A stretch of 64,000 bases of DNA from an uncultured Roseibium sp. (GCF_963669205.1 NZ_OY769915.1:1338001-1402000); one strand, 5' to 3'; positions 9,135 through 18,295 are shown, counted from the stretch's first letter. A program made the numbers and translations. Notes: generated from the sequence alone by a model not told the origin.

Positions 9135-10387
9135 CGGCGCAAAGTTTCCGGACGATTTTCTGGCAAAAGGGCATCCGAGACGGAGCCTGGCTGACCTGGG
9201 ACAGGATCGGCTTTGCCTGCCTGTGTTCGGGGATAGGCCTCAGCCTCGGCCTTCTCTGGCTGCTTCTCGTCCCCAATTCCTTCGGGGCTCCCAGCGGAAC
9301 GGTCCTGATGGACTACCTGAGTTTCTGGCTGGCCGGGCGGCAGGCGCTCGCCGGTGCGCCGGAACTTGTCTACATACCGGCTGAATTTTCAGCGCTGCAA
9401 AAAGAACTGTCGGGCTCCGACACGGTTTTCGGGTTCTTTTACCCGCCAACATTCCAGATGCTGCTCACCCCGTTTGCAATGCTCCCCTACAAGGCTGCTT
9501 TCGCGGTTTTCGTTCTGTCCACGACCGCTCTTCTGTTCGTTTCCTGCAGACTGATCACCTGTAAATGGCTGCTGGCTGCGTGCCTGATCATCATACCGGC
9601 CTGTGCCAACAATGCGTTTCACGGACAGAACGCGGCGCTGACGGCCGCGCTCTACGGCTTCTTTCTTGTCGGTGTCGAGCGGCAGCGCATGATCCTGGCC
9701 GGCATCGCGCTCGGCATTTTGACGATCAAGCCGCAGCTCGGGATTCTGGCGCCAGTTGCTTTGATCGCGACCCTGAACTGGCGATCTTTCCTGAGCGCGT
9801 CAGTAACCACTGTGGTGCTGGTGGCCGCGAGCGTGCTTGTCCTTGGTGTTGGCGTCTGGCAGGTGTTCTGGCAGCAGGCACCGGTCGCGTCCGCCATGAT
9901 GGAAATTGGCGGCGTCGAGTGGGGCAAGATGATCTCGGTTTATGGCAGCCTCCGCCAACTGGGGATCGGGCACGCTGTTGCCATGGGACTGCAGGCCGTT
10001 GTCGGCATCGGCGCCCTCGTGTGCGTCTGGAAGGTCTGGCGCCGGACGGAAGACATGGCGGTCAGATCGGCGGTTCTGGTCGGCGGGACGCTTCTGGTGA
10101 CACCGTTTGCGCTGTCCTATGACCTGACACTGCTGATCATACCCTGCGCCTTCGTGATCCGGGACGGGTTGAGGAACGGGTTTGTCCCGTTCGAGAAGAT
10201 CCTGCTGGCATTCGTGATCAGCCTGTCCGCGTCGACACCCGCCTTTGCCATTTTCCTCGGGTTTCCACTAGCGCCGCTCCTGCCGCTTGCCATCGTGTGG
10301 CTCGGGCTCCGGCGGCTGCATCTGTCCGTCGAAGGCCGCGCGCAAACCGGGGCGCCGGGTCATATCTCCGGGACCGCATCTGCCTGA
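9131..10387 (+). CDS. GT87-family (DUF2029) membrane glycosyltransferase, tandem paralogue
   Basis: This 418-residue protein is a paralogue of the preceding gene. It shares DYLSFWLAGRQALAG, FFYPPTFQML, NNAFHGQNAALTA and ILTIKPQLGIL, all at matching places. It has about ten transmembrane segments. The start is inside the previous stop codon overlap. The 3' end overlaps the convergent DMT transporter gene by 28 bp. The pair probably arose by tandem duplication and might act in one glycan pathway, but no neighbouring glycan genes support a specific product. Confidence 0.82.
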   Translation: MTAQSFRTIFWQKGIRDGAWLTWDRIGFACLCSGIGLSLGLLWLLLVPNSFGAPSGTVLMDYLSFWLAGRQALAGAPELVYIPAEFSALQKELSGSDTVFGFFYPPTFQMLLTPFAMLPYKAAFAVFVLSTTALLFVSCRLITCKWLLAACLIIIPACANNAFHGQNAALTAALYGFFLVGVERQRMILAGIALGILTIKPQLGILAPVALIATLNWRSFLSASVTTVVLVAASVLVLGVGVWQVFWQQAPVASAMMEIGGVEWGKMISVYGSLRQLGIGHAVAMGLQAVVGIGALVCVWKVWRRTEDMAVRSAVLVGGTLLVTPFALSYDLTLLIIPCAFVIRDGLRNGFVPFEKILLAFVISLSASTPAFAIFLGFPLAPLLPLAIVWLGLRRLHLSVEGRAQTGAPGHISGTASA

Positions 10388-11304
10388 GCTCCGGTTTTCC
10401 GGAGCCGTTCCCGGTGCGCGATGTATAGGCCGCTGCCGATGATGAGTGCGATACCGGCCCAGGTCGGCCCGTCGGGAAAGTCGGCAAAGACGAGATAGCC
10501 GAACAGGGTCGCCCCCACGATCTCCACATACTGCAGCGGTGCGAGCAGGCTGGCGCTGCCGCGCTGAAACGCTGCGACGACAAGCCCGTGCGCCGCGAAG
10601 GAAATCAGGCCGATAAGGGCAAGCAAGGCTGTCTGGCCGAGTGTGGGCAGCACGAATTCATACCCGTCGACCTCGCCGTAGGAGCCGATCAGCAGGGCAC
10701 AGCCCAGGAGGAGAGCTCCGGAAAGACCGGCCCCGAACTGGATCGTGAGCAGGTCGTCTTCAACCGGGTAGAGCTTGTTGATCAGCAGATAGAACGAGAA
10801 CACCAGGGCCGTGAAGGCCGGCAGCAGGCTGACAAGGCCGATTTCCGCAAGGTTTGGCCGCAGGATGATGATCGCTCCCAGCAGCCCGACCAGAATCGCG
10901 CCGATCCGGCGGATCCCGACCTTCTCCTTCAAGACGAGCGCGGCGAGCACGGTCAGGATCATGGGTTCGATGAAAAAGATCGAAATCGCGGTTGCAACCG
11001 ACATGTACTTGACGGCTGTGAAGAAGCTCAGGGAGGCCACCGCGAGCAGGATGCCGCGGAGGAAATTGATCACCGGCTGCCGAGCCTTCAGCCGGGTGAT
11101 GCGGCCAGCGGCGATGGCAATGACAAGGCAGATCAGGAACTGAAAGAAAAACCGCCCGAATGTCACTTCAAGCGCGGGCAGCCAGGCCGACAGGTATTTG
11201 GCCGTGATGTCCATGACGGGCACGATCAGCATGGCAATCGTCATCAGCAGCATGGCCAGCATCGGACTTTGCTGGACGTGCGACTGCGTGGATGCGGCGG
11301 TCAC
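10360..11304 (-). CDS. EamA/DMT-superfamily transporter
   Basis: This 314-residue protein has ten predicted transmembrane segments in two EamA repeats (about residues 15-150 and 160-300), as expected for drug/metabolite transporters of the 10-TMS group. The start is GTG at 11302-11304, overlapping the ribF stop (GTGA), so it is translationally coupled to ribF. The substrate is unknown. The coupling could hint at a flavin-related solute, but this is only a guess. Confidence 0.88.
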   Translation of the reverse strand: MTAASTQSHVQQSPMLAMLLMTIAMLIVPVMDITAKYLSAWLPALEVTFGRFFFQFLICLVIAIAAGRITRLKARQPVINFLRGILLAVASLSFFTAVKYMSVATAISIFFIEPMILTVLAALVLKEKVGIRRIGAILVGLLGAIIILRPNLAEIGLVSLLPAFTALVFSFYLLINKLYPVEDDLLTIQFGAGLSGALLLGCALLIGSYGEVDGYEFVLPTLGQTALLALIGLISFAAHGLVVAAFQRGSASLLAPLQYVEIVGATLFGYLVFADFPDGPTWAGIALIIGSGLYIAHRERLRKTGAQADAVPEI

Positions 11305-12299
11305 GCAGCAAGGTCCAGAAGCTTCAGGTCGATATCGGAGAGCGGCTGGATCGAAGCGAGTGCGGCACGTGCTTCCGCACTGTCCTTGTCCATCTGCGCA
11401 ACCAGGGCCTCCGCAGTTTCAAATTTTTCCTCGCCGCGCAGGTGCGACACAAGGTGCACCCTGAGCGGTTGGCCGTAGAGATCGCCGGAAAAATCGAACA
11501 GGAACACCTCGAAGACAACGGCGCCGTTGTCGAAAGTCGGCCGCCGGCCGTAACTTGCCACGCCGTCGAACCAGCCATCCGGCGTTTTCACCTTGACCGC
11601 ATAGATGCCCTCAAGCAGGGGACAATCAGCGTTCATGTGCAGGTTCGCGGTCGGGTAGCCGAGGTCCCGCCCGCGCTTGTTGCCATGTTCGACGGTTCCC
11701 TCGAAAAACCACCTGTACCCGAGCAGGGCATTGGCCTGGGCGATATCGCCCGCGGCAAGGCAGTCCCGGATGCGGGTGGACGAAATGACTTCGGCGCCTT
11801 CGTCTTCCTCGCGCTGCACGATGGTCACGCCGAAGCCGTGCTCGGCCCCGGCGGTGCGCAGATAGTCCGGTGTTCCCTGCCGGGCCTTGCCGAAGTGAAA
11901 ATCGTAACCGGTCACCGCATGCGAAATGCCGAGCGTGTCGATCAGGATGTCCTGCACGAACGCGCGCGCTTCGACGCCTGCAAATTCCTTGTTGAACGGA
12001 AGGATCAATGCGCCGTCCAGCCCGCACACTTTCAGCATGTCGACCTTCTGAGGCGCCGGCGTCAGCCGGAAGACCGGTTTTGAGGGGTTGAAAACGGTCC
12101 GGGGATGCGGTTCGAAACTCATCGCGAACACGGGGTGATGCATGCCGCCGCCGAGACCGAGAGCGGCGTCCAGTACAGCCCTGTGCCCGCGGTGCAATCC
12201 GTCGAAATTGCCGATCGCGACGACGCCGCCCTTAAGCTCATCGGGAAACGCATTGAGGCTGTCGGCAACGAGGAAATCGGCGGATCGGGACGGGTTCAT
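11301..12299 (-). CDS. ribF: Bifunctional riboflavin kinase / FAD synthetase
   Basis: RibF converts riboflavin to FMN and then FAD. The N-terminal nucleotidyltransferase domain shows GNFDGLHRGH at residues 30-39. The C-terminal riboflavin kinase domain has KRGRDLGYPTANL followed by GIYAVKV. The start at 12299 gives 332 residues, normal for the family, with GAAGG upstream; longer in-frame sequence to 12416 is arginine-rich and not family-like. It is coupled to the downstream DMT transporter gene by a 4-bp overlap. Confidence 0.96.
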   Translation of the reverse strand: MNPSRSADFLVADSLNAFPDELKGGVVAIGNFDGLHRGHRAVLDAALGLGGGMHHPVFAMSFEPHPRTVFNPSKPVFRLTPAPQKVDMLKVCGLDGALILPFNKEFAGVEARAFVQDILIDTLGISHAVTGYDFHFGKARQGTPDYLRTAGAEHGFGVTIVQREEDEGAEVISSTRIRDCLAAGDIAQANALLGYRWFFEGTVEHGNKRGRDLGYPTANLHMNADCPLLEGIYAVKVKTPDGWFDGVASYGRRPTFDNGAVVFEVFLFDFSGDLYGQPLRVHLVSHLRGEEKFETAEALVAQMDKDSAEARAALASIQPLSDIDLKLLDLAA

Positions 12300-12370
12300 G
12301 CAGCAAACCTTCGCGCATAGTACGGCCGGAACGGCTTTTTTGGAATCGGCAATCAGGACAAGCACTGGGA

Positions 12371-12393
12371 CCGGCGCCGCTTGAAAGCGCCGG
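12371..12393. terminator. GC-rich hairpin between MaoC gene and ribF
   Basis: Perfect 7-bp stem CCGGCGC/GCGCCGG with a 9-nt loop lies 74 bp past the leftward MaoC stop and 72 bp upstream of the ribF start. There is no T-run, so it may be only a weak terminator or an attenuator. Confidence 0.3.
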
Positions 12394-12466
12394 CGAGGAA
12401 ACTGCCGCGTGCGCACGAAAACGTCAAGGTGGGGAAATCACCTCCGCACCTGAACCGGTTTTGCGG

Positions 12467-12913
12467 TCAGGAACGCACGCTGTCGTCGCCGCGGCCCGGA
12501 ACCTTCACGAGCGCTTCGCCTTCGAGCACGACGGTGTCTTCCACACTGCAGATGCAGGAAAGCCGGGCGCGGTTGCCCCGTTCCATCAGTTCTTCGACGG
12601 TAACCGTAACCTTGACGTCATCGCCTATCTTGACGGGCGCCTTGAAGTTGAGTGTCTGCGACAGATAGATCGCACCGGGGCCCGGGAGCCGGGTCCCGAG
12701 AACCGCCGAGATGAGACTTGCCGTGTAGAGGCCGTGTGCGATCCGGGTTTTGAAGGGGGTGCGTGCCGCGAAGTGTTCCGAAAGGTGTATCGGGTTGCGG
12801 TCGCCCGATACTTCGGCGAAGCCGACAACATCGGATGAACTGACGTGTTTGACGAGTTCTTCTTGCATGCCTGTTTCCAGGTCTTCGAAGTAGAGTGTTC
12901 GCAGTTCCAACAT
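12467..12913 (-). CDS. MaoC-like (R)-specific enoyl-CoA hydratase
   Basis: This 148-residue single hot-dog domain protein has the hydratase signature GDRNPIH near residues 36-42, containing the catalytic Asp and His, then AHGLY near residue 60. Size and motif match the PhaJ/MaoC type, which hydrates trans-2-enoyl-CoA to (R)-3-hydroxyacyl-CoA, linking beta-oxidation with polyhydroxyalkanoate or other pathways. No pha genes are nearby, so the in vivo pathway is open. It is divergent from cheY. Confidence 0.88.
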   Translation of the reverse strand: MLELRTLYFEDLETGMQEELVKHVSSSDVVGFAEVSGDRNPIHLSEHFAARTPFKTRIAHGLYTASLISAVLGTRLPGPGAIYLSQTLNFKAPVKIGDDVKVTVTVEELMERGNRARLSCICSVEDTVVLEGEALVKVPGRGDDSVRS

Positions 12914-13071
12914 TGTGATTTCCGCCCGGTTTGATCTTCTTTGCCCTCGGCCTGGACGCTAGGCGGGACGCGGTTTTCTGGCAATTATGCTTTCGGCGAA
13001 GAAAAAAGCTTGCGTTATTAACGGTCTTTTCAGGTGAGGAGCGTAAAGTCCATCGAGTGTGGGGAGGTGAG

Positions 13072-13088
13072 GACACAAATGTTGTGTC
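13072..13088. promoter_or_regulatory. 17-bp perfect palindrome upstream of cheY
   Basis: GACACAA-ATG-TTGTGTC, perfect 7-bp arms with a 3-nt centre, lies 77 bp upstream of the cheY start in the 252-bp divergent region shared with the MaoC gene. The symmetry suggests an operator for a dimeric regulator. It could also form a small hairpin in the cheY leader. No regulator can be named. Confidence 0.4.
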
Positions 13089-13165
13089 GCTCTCCTTCGG
13101 AGTCAAATCGCGTATCCACCGGCCCACGGCCAGGGGCCGCGCTTATTGACAGTATGGAGTAGACA

Positions 13166-13549
13166 ATGGCCCTTGATCTTCAGATGCCGGTCCTCGTGGT
13201 CGATGACTACAAGACGATGATTCGCATCATTCGGAACTTGCTGAAGCAGCTTGGCTTCGAAGACATCGACGATGCCGCGGACGGCACCGAAGCCTTGGAA
13301 AAAATGAAGCAGCGCCGTTACGGTCTGGTCATTTCGGATTGGAACATGGAGCCGATGACCGGCTACGAACTGCTCAAGCAGGTCCGTTCCGACTCCGGTC
13401 TCAGCAAAACCCCGTTCATCATGGTGACGGCGGAATCCAAGACTGAAAACGTCATTGCCGCCAAGAAGGCCGGCGTGAACAACTATATCGTGAAGCCGTT
13501 CAACGCACAGACGCTGAAGGGCAAGATCGAGGCAGTCTTCTCCGAGTAA
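13166..13549 (+). CDS. cheY: CheY-type single-domain response regulator
   Basis: This 127-residue receiver domain stands alone. Acidic pocket residues Asp13 and Asp14, phospho-acceptor Asp58 (ISDWN), Thr88 and Lys110 (IVKPF) are all present, so it should be phosphorylatable. GGAG lies 6 nt before the ATG. It is followed 180 bp downstream by a CheZ phosphatase and not by other chemotaxis genes. It probably binds the flagellar motor switch, with the kinase encoded elsewhere. Confidence 0.94.
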   Translation: MALDLQMPVLVVDDYKTMIRIIRNLLKQLGFEDIDDAADGTEALEKMKQRRYGLVISDWNMEPMTGYELLKQVRSDSGLSKTPFIMVTAESKTENVIAAKKAGVNNYIVKPFNAQTLKGKIEAVFSE

Positions 13550-13558
13550 TGTCTTCTT

Positions 13559-13596
13559 GCGCCCGGCGGGACCGACGTAGGGGGCCCCGCCGGCGC
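13559..13596. terminator. Strong GC hairpin between cheY and cheZ
   Basis: GCGCCCGGCGGG pairs with CCCGCCGGCGC (11 pairs, one bulged C) around a 15-nt loop, 10 bp after the cheY stop. It lacks a T-run. It may reduce readthrough into cheZ or stabilise the cheY 3' end, allowing unequal expression of the two genes. Confidence 0.45.
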
Positions 13597-13729
13597 AGGC
13601 AGGACAGCCGGGTTGTCAAGTCCCAGGGCGGGCGTTCAGCAACACAAAAACCGGTTGGTTACGAAATGCGCGTCAGCTCTTCAAACGGGGACGCGTACGG
13701 GGGGGCTTTCGCATGGGGAGGCTATCCTA

Positions 13730-14404
13730 ATGGCCAATATGAAGCAGGAAAATGTCGCGCGCGTCATCGATTTCCTGGAACAGAACAAAGAGCGTGACGG
13801 CGAAGTTTCGCTGACCGATGTCATGCATCTCGCCGAGGTCATGTCCGGCTCAATGCACGATTTCCTGTCCACCGTCCAGCCGACGGTGACCGATGAGCTG
13901 AGAGCCATCGGCAAGGAAATCTCCCGCATGAAGGTGGAGATTTCACAGCTCCGCGCAAATGACATGACCGGCAACAAGATACCGGATGCCGGCCGCGAAC
14001 TCGATGCAATCGTCGAGGCGACGGAAGACGCCACCAACACGATCATGGAAGCCGCCGAGGAAATCATGGGCGCCGACACGAGCGACCCGGAAGCGTACCA
14101 GGAGCTGGTCAGCAACAAGATGATCGGCATCTTCGAGGCCTGCACGTTCCAGGACATCACCGGCCAGCGGATTTCGAAGGTCGTGACGACGCTGAACTAC
14201 ATCGATGAGCGCGTGTCATCCTTTATCGAGCATCTGCGCATTCCGGGCGATCTGGATGCGGAGTTCGAGGAAACCGAAGAGGAACGCCGCAAGCGCGAGC
14301 TGATCCTGCACGGGCCGCAGCACAGCGGCGAGGGCGTTTCCCAGGACGACATCGATTCCATGCTGATGGATGCACAGGCCGATATCGACAAGTTGTTCGA
14401 CTGA
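13730..14404 (+). CDS. cheZ: CheZ-type CheY-P phosphatase
   Basis: This 224-residue, mostly helical protein carries the CheZ catalytic block EACTFQDITGQRISK. Asp142 and Gln146 correspond to the Asp and Gln that position and activate water in E. coli CheZ. The start at 13730 follows GGGGAGG. The C-terminus has two successive copies of a DID-x-[ML]-L/F-like peptide (DIDSML, DIDKLF) resembling CheY-binding tails and the FliM N-terminus. It sits directly downstream of cheY, so the natural substrate is likely that regulator. A terminator follows. Confidence 0.88.
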   Translation: MANMKQENVARVIDFLEQNKERDGEVSLTDVMHLAEVMSGSMHDFLSTVQPTVTDELRAIGKEISRMKVEISQLRANDMTGNKIPDAGRELDAIVEATEDATNTIMEAAEEIMGADTSDPEAYQELVSNKMIGIFEACTFQDITGQRISKVVTTLNYIDERVSSFIEHLRIPGDLDAEFEETEEERRKRELILHGPQHSGEGVSQDDIDSMLMDAQADIDKLFD

Positions 14405-14427
14405 GCCAGCTCAGAACACACCGTGAC

Positions 14428-14452
14428 AAAGGTCGCCACCGGCGGCCTTTTT
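14428..14452 (+). terminator. Rho-independent terminator after cheZ
   Basis: GGTCGCC-ACC-GGCGGCC stem (one G-T pair) flanked by AAA and followed by TTTTT, 25 bp beyond the cheZ stop. The leftward HAD gene ends a few bases further, so it may act on both strands. Confidence 0.8.
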
Positions 14453-14457
14453 AGTGC

Positions 14458-15333
14458 CTACCACCACAGACGCGGCAGCGCCGCGCGGGCACGCAGGCCT
14501 TCCTCGATCAGCCGTTTGCGGATCAGATGCTCTTCCGGCGCTTCGCTCGGCCCGAAGTCGGACGCGTGAATACCCGCCGTAATGAACAGGACATCGATAT
14601 CCTGCGAGACGGCTCCCCGGATGTCGGTCGGCAGCCCATCACCGATTGCAAGCGCATCTTCCTTGCTGACCGGTTCGCCAGAGAGGTCCTCAAGCCGCTT
14701 CAGTGCCGCGTGATAGATCGGCGCATGGGGTTTGCCGAGAATGGCGACCTCGCCGCCGAGATCCTCGTAGAGACGCGCGAGTGCACCGGCACACCAGACA
14801 AGCTTGTCGCCGCGTTCCACGACGATGTCGGGGTTGGCGCAGATCATCAAAAGCCCCCGGTCCGCAAGTTTCTGCAGCCGGTCCCGGTAGTCGTCGGGTG
14901 TTTCGGTCTCGTCGTCGACGAGCCCGGTACAGCTGATCGCTTCGGCCTCGTCGTCATTGGTCGTGAAGGTGGCTTCAAGGTTCCAGTAGAGCGGCTGGTC
15001 GCGGTTCGGGCCCAGATGCAACAGCGTCTTTTTACCCTGCGCTTCCAGGATCGATCTCGTGACATCGCCCGAGGTGACGATGTCGTCATAGGCGCTGGCC
15101 GGGACGCCCAGCTTCGCCAGCATCTCGCCGACCTGCTTGGCGGGACGGGGGGCGTTGGTGATCAGGACCACCTTGCCGCCGGCCTCCTCCCGGTAGGTCG
15201 TCAGCGCCCTGTGGGCGTCTTCGAATGCGGCAACGCCATTGTGCAGCACACCCCACACGTCGCACAGGATCCCCTTGTAGAGCGGGGCGACGGCGCGCAG
15301 TCCGTCGATCAGAAGTGGTGCAGAAACGGTCAT
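14458..15333 (-). CDS. HAD-superfamily subfamily IIA hydrolase (TIGR01459-like)
   Basis: This 291-residue protein has the NagD-type motif I CDVWGVLHNG near residue 24, motif II ITNAPRP, the large C2 cap, and motif III GDGLPTDIRGA near residue 230. The form with DVWG is typical of the alphaproteobacterial TIGR01459 family, phosphatases of uncertain substrate. It is divergent from mutL and shares a roughly 110-bp promoter region. Confidence 0.87.
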   Translation of the reverse strand: MTVSAPLLIDGLRAVAPLYKGILCDVWGVLHNGVAAFEDAHRALTTYREEAGGKVVLITNAPRPAKQVGEMLAKLGVPASAYDDIVTSGDVTRSILEAQGKKTLLHLGPNRDQPLYWNLEATFTTNDDEAEAISCTGLVDDETETPDDYRDRLQKLADRGLLMICANPDIVVERGDKLVWCAGALARLYEDLGGEVAILGKPHAPIYHAALKRLEDLSGEPVSKEDALAIGDGLPTDIRGAVSQDIDVLFITAGIHASDFGPSEAPEEHLIRKRLIEEGLRARAALPRLWW

Positions 15334-15445
15334 GGGGTCTCACTTCGATAGTGCTTGATCTGATAAGCTCGGGAAAGAATCGGGACAGTTCGGCGCGGAC
15401 CATATAGGAACAGGGCGCAGTGCGAAACCGAGCAGAGGAAGTTTC

Positions 15446-17350
15446 ATGCAGGTCAGGCAACTTGGCGAACGCGTGATCAACCAGATCGCGGCCGGTGAGG
15501 TCATAGAGCGGCCCGCGAGCGTCATCAAGGAACTGGTTGAGAACGCTGTCGACGCAGGAGCGGCACAGATCGAGATCGTCACCGCTGCGGGCGGCAAGAC
15601 GCTCATGCGCGTCTCCGACGACGGCGCGGGCATGCGCGCCGATGATCTGACGCTCGCGATCCGGCGCCATTGCACGTCCAAGATCTCGGACGACGACCTT
15701 TTCGATATCCGTTCGCTCGGATTTCGCGGCGAGGCACTGCCCTCCATTGGCTCCGTTGCGCGCCTTGCGATCCAGACCCGCCACCAGGACGAAGACCATG
15801 CCTGGGCGATTGCCGTGGAAGGCGGCAGGGAGACGCCGCTTGCGCCCGCCGCCCGTGCCAAAGGAACCCAGGTTGAAGTCCGGGATCTGTTTTTCGCGAC
15901 CCCTGCCAGACTGAAGTTCCTGAAGTCCGACCGCGCCGAGGCGGCGGCCATCACCGAGATCGTCAAGCGCATTGCCCTTGCCTATCCAGGGATCGGGTTT
16001 TCCCTGTCCGGGGCGGACCGCCAGCCGCAGAGCTGGCCCGCCGCCCGGGGCAGCGAGCCCCAGCTTGCCCGGATCGCCCAGATCCTCGGGCAGGGCTTCG
16101 TCGACAATGCAATGGAGCTCGATGCGGAACGCGAAGGTGTGCGCCTCACCGGTTTTGCCGGCCTGCCGACCCACCATCGCGGCAATGCGCAGCACCAGTT
16201 CTTTTTCGTGAACGGACGTCCGGTCAAGGACAAGCTTCTGCTGTCCGGTCTCAGGGGCGCCTATGCCGATGTTCTGGCAAGAGACCGGCATCCTGTTGTC
16301 GTTCTGTTCATCGATCTGGACCCGGCCCAGGTGGACGTGAATGTGCACCCGGCCAAGGCCGATGTGCGTTTTCGCGACGGCCAACTCGTGCGCGGATTGC
16401 TGGTCGGTGCGATCAAGCACGCGCTGGTGCAGGCCGGTCACCGGTCCTCCACCGGCAATGCAGCCGTTGCCCTTGACGCGTTGAGGCCGGAACCGGCCGG
16501 TTACAGACCATCTGCCGACGGTGGATTTTCCACCGCGTATTCTGACGCGTCAGGCGCTTCCGCAGGCGGGTGGCCTGCCTATCGTCCGACGCAGACGGAA
16601 CGCTGGGATCCGGCGGCCTTCCGTCCTCTGGAGCAAAACGGTGCTGCAACGGCCGGCTTTGCGGAAGCCGCCGGCGCCGGGTTTGACGGGCAGGCAGGGC
16701 TAGCCGATCTCGCTGTCCCCTCCGCCGATGCGAGAGCCGGAGAAGCGCCTGCCGAAGCGGAGAAAACGGGGCTTCCCCTGGGCGCAGCGCGCGCGCAGGT
16801 TCACGAGACCTACATCATTTCGCAGACCGATTACGGTGTTGTCATCGTTGATCAGCACGCCGCCCACGAACGGCTCGTCTACGAACGCCTGAAGGAGGCG
16901 CTCGCCAAAAAGGATGTGACGCGGCAGATCCTTCTCATTCCGGAGATCGTTGAACTGACCGAGGAGGATGCACTGCGCCTGGACGACAGGGCGGCGGATC
17001 TGGCGGAAGTCGGTCTTGTGCTGGAAGCGTTCGGCCCTGGTGCCGTCGCGGTGCGTGAAACGCCCGCGATCCTCGGTGACATGGATATCCAGGGTATGGT
17101 CCGCAGTCTCGCCGACGAACTCGCCGAATGGGAGACGGCAGACGGTTTGCGGGAAAAACTCGATCACGTCGCGGCGACGATGGCCTGTCACGGTTCGGTC
17201 CGGGCGGGCAGGCGCATGCGGCCCCAGGAGATGGATGCCCTCTTGCGCGACATGGAGGCAACGCCCAAATCAGGCCAGTGCAATCACGGCAGACCGACCT
17301 GGGTCGAACTGAAATTGTCGGACATTGAGCGCCTTTTCGGCCGCAAGTGA
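15446..17350 (+). CDS. mutL: DNA mismatch repair protein MutL
   Basis: MutL couples mismatch recognition by MutS to strand incision. The N-terminal GHL ATPase domain has IAAGEVIERPASVIKELVEN (residues about 13-32), DDGAGM and GFRGEAL. The C-terminal domain carries the endonuclease metal motif DQHA-x2-E-x4-E from Asp469, plus ACHGSVRAG and GQCNHGRPT near the end. It therefore belongs to the nicking MutL class expected in bacteria without MutH. The linker (about 330-450) is long and low in complexity. GAGGAAG precedes the ATG. Confidence 0.97.
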   Translation: MQVRQLGERVINQIAAGEVIERPASVIKELVENAVDAGAAQIEIVTAAGGKTLMRVSDDGAGMRADDLTLAIRRHCTSKISDDDLFDIRSLGFRGEALPSIGSVARLAIQTRHQDEDHAWAIAVEGGRETPLAPAARAKGTQVEVRDLFFATPARLKFLKSDRAEAAAITEIVKRIALAYPGIGFSLSGADRQPQSWPAARGSEPQLARIAQILGQGFVDNAMELDAEREGVRLTGFAGLPTHHRGNAQHQFFFVNGRPVKDKLLLSGLRGAYADVLARDRHPVVVLFIDLDPAQVDVNVHPAKADVRFRDGQLVRGLLVGAIKHALVQAGHRSSTGNAAVALDALRPEPAGYRPSADGGFSTAYSDASGASAGGWPAYRPTQTERWDPAAFRPLEQNGAATAGFAEAAGAGFDGQAGLADLAVPSADARAGEAPAEAEKTGLPLGAARAQVHETYIISQTDYGVVIVDQHAAHERLVYERLKEALAKKDVTRQILLIPEIVELTEEDALRLDDRAADLAEVGLVLEAFGPGAVAVRETPAILGDMDIQGMVRSLADELAEWETADGLREKLDHVAATMACHGSVRAGRRMRPQEMDALLRDMEATPKSGQCNHGRPTWVELKLSDIERLFGRK

Positions 17351-17417
17351 TCTCGAAATCTGATCGGTGTTCTCCTGCCATGCGTAACAATCATCGAGTG
17401 CAACAAGGAGCATGACG

Positions 17418-18290
17418 ATGGCCGAGGCCGAAACAGGCAGCACCGGCGAAGTAGAGCAAAAGACGGCAGGCGCGCGGGCGAAACTCCGAGGCGGTCTGGT
17501 CAAGCTGCTGATAGCCGCCGCCATCGCTTATTCAATGGCGGCCGGTTACATGTACCTGAACCAGCGCAGCTTCATTTTTGTCCCGAGCGGAGAGCTTGCG
17601 ACGCCGGAAGACAAGGGGCTCCAGAACGTTTCGGTTGAGCTTGTTGAAATGGCGGACGGCACAAGAACCACCGTCTGGACGGCGGAGCCGGCGGAAGAAG
17701 GCCTGCCGACGGTGGTCTATTTCCACGGCAATTCCAGCAACCTGTCTGGACGCTGGCAACGCTTCAAGATGATCCTGGACAGCGGATACGGCCTCTATGC
17801 GCCGACTTATCGCGGCTATGCGGGCAGTGAGGGCAGTCCGTCCGAAACCGCGATTATTTCCGATGCGCTGGAGCATTTTGACCGCGCTGCATCTGCAGGC
17901 ACGCCGATAATCGTTCACGGTGAAAGCCTTGGTTCAGGTGTTGCAACCGCGGTCGCCGCCGAGCGGCCCGACACGGCTTTGCTTGTTCTGGAAGCGCCCT
18001 ACACGGCGCTGGTGGACATGGCCGCAGCCAGCTATCCCTGGCTCCCTGTCGGTTTCCTGATGAAGGACCAGATGAAAACACGCGAGCGGATCGGCAAGGT
18101 CGAGGCACCTGCGCTGATCATTCACGGCACCGAGGACGCCATTATTCCGGTCGAGCACGGCGAACAGGTATTCCAGTATGCATCCGAACCGAAGGAACTG
18201 CTGATCTTTGATGGGGCGGGCCACGGAGACTTGTGGAAGCGCGGGCTTTGGGACAGTGTCCGGGACAAGTGGACTGGCGAGAAGCCTTGA
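17418..18290 (+). CDS. Membrane-anchored alpha/beta hydrolase (BEM46-like)
   Basis: This 290-residue protein has one N-terminal transmembrane segment (about residues 30-50) followed by an alpha/beta hydrolase domain. The nucleophile elbow is GESLG. The oxyanion region is YFHGNSSN. The acid and His are in HGTEDAIIP and GAGHGDL. ATGs occur at 17412 and 17418; the second is 7 nt from AAGGAG and is preferred. The substrate is unknown. It ends convergently with the porin gene at a shared terminator. Confidence 0.85.
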   Translation: MAEAETGSTGEVEQKTAGARAKLRGGLVKLLIAAAIAYSMAAGYMYLNQRSFIFVPSGELATPEDKGLQNVSVELVEMADGTRTTVWTAEPAEEGLPTVVYFHGNSSNLSGRWQRFKMILDSGYGLYAPTYRGYAGSEGSPSETAIISDALEHFDRAASAGTPIIVHGESLGSGVATAVAAERPDTALLVLEAPYTALVDMAAASYPWLPVGFLMKDQMKTRERIGKVEAPALIIHGTEDAIIPVEHGEQVFQYASEPKELLIFDGAGHGDLWKRGLWDSVRDKWTGEKP

Positions 18291-18295
18291 AACAA

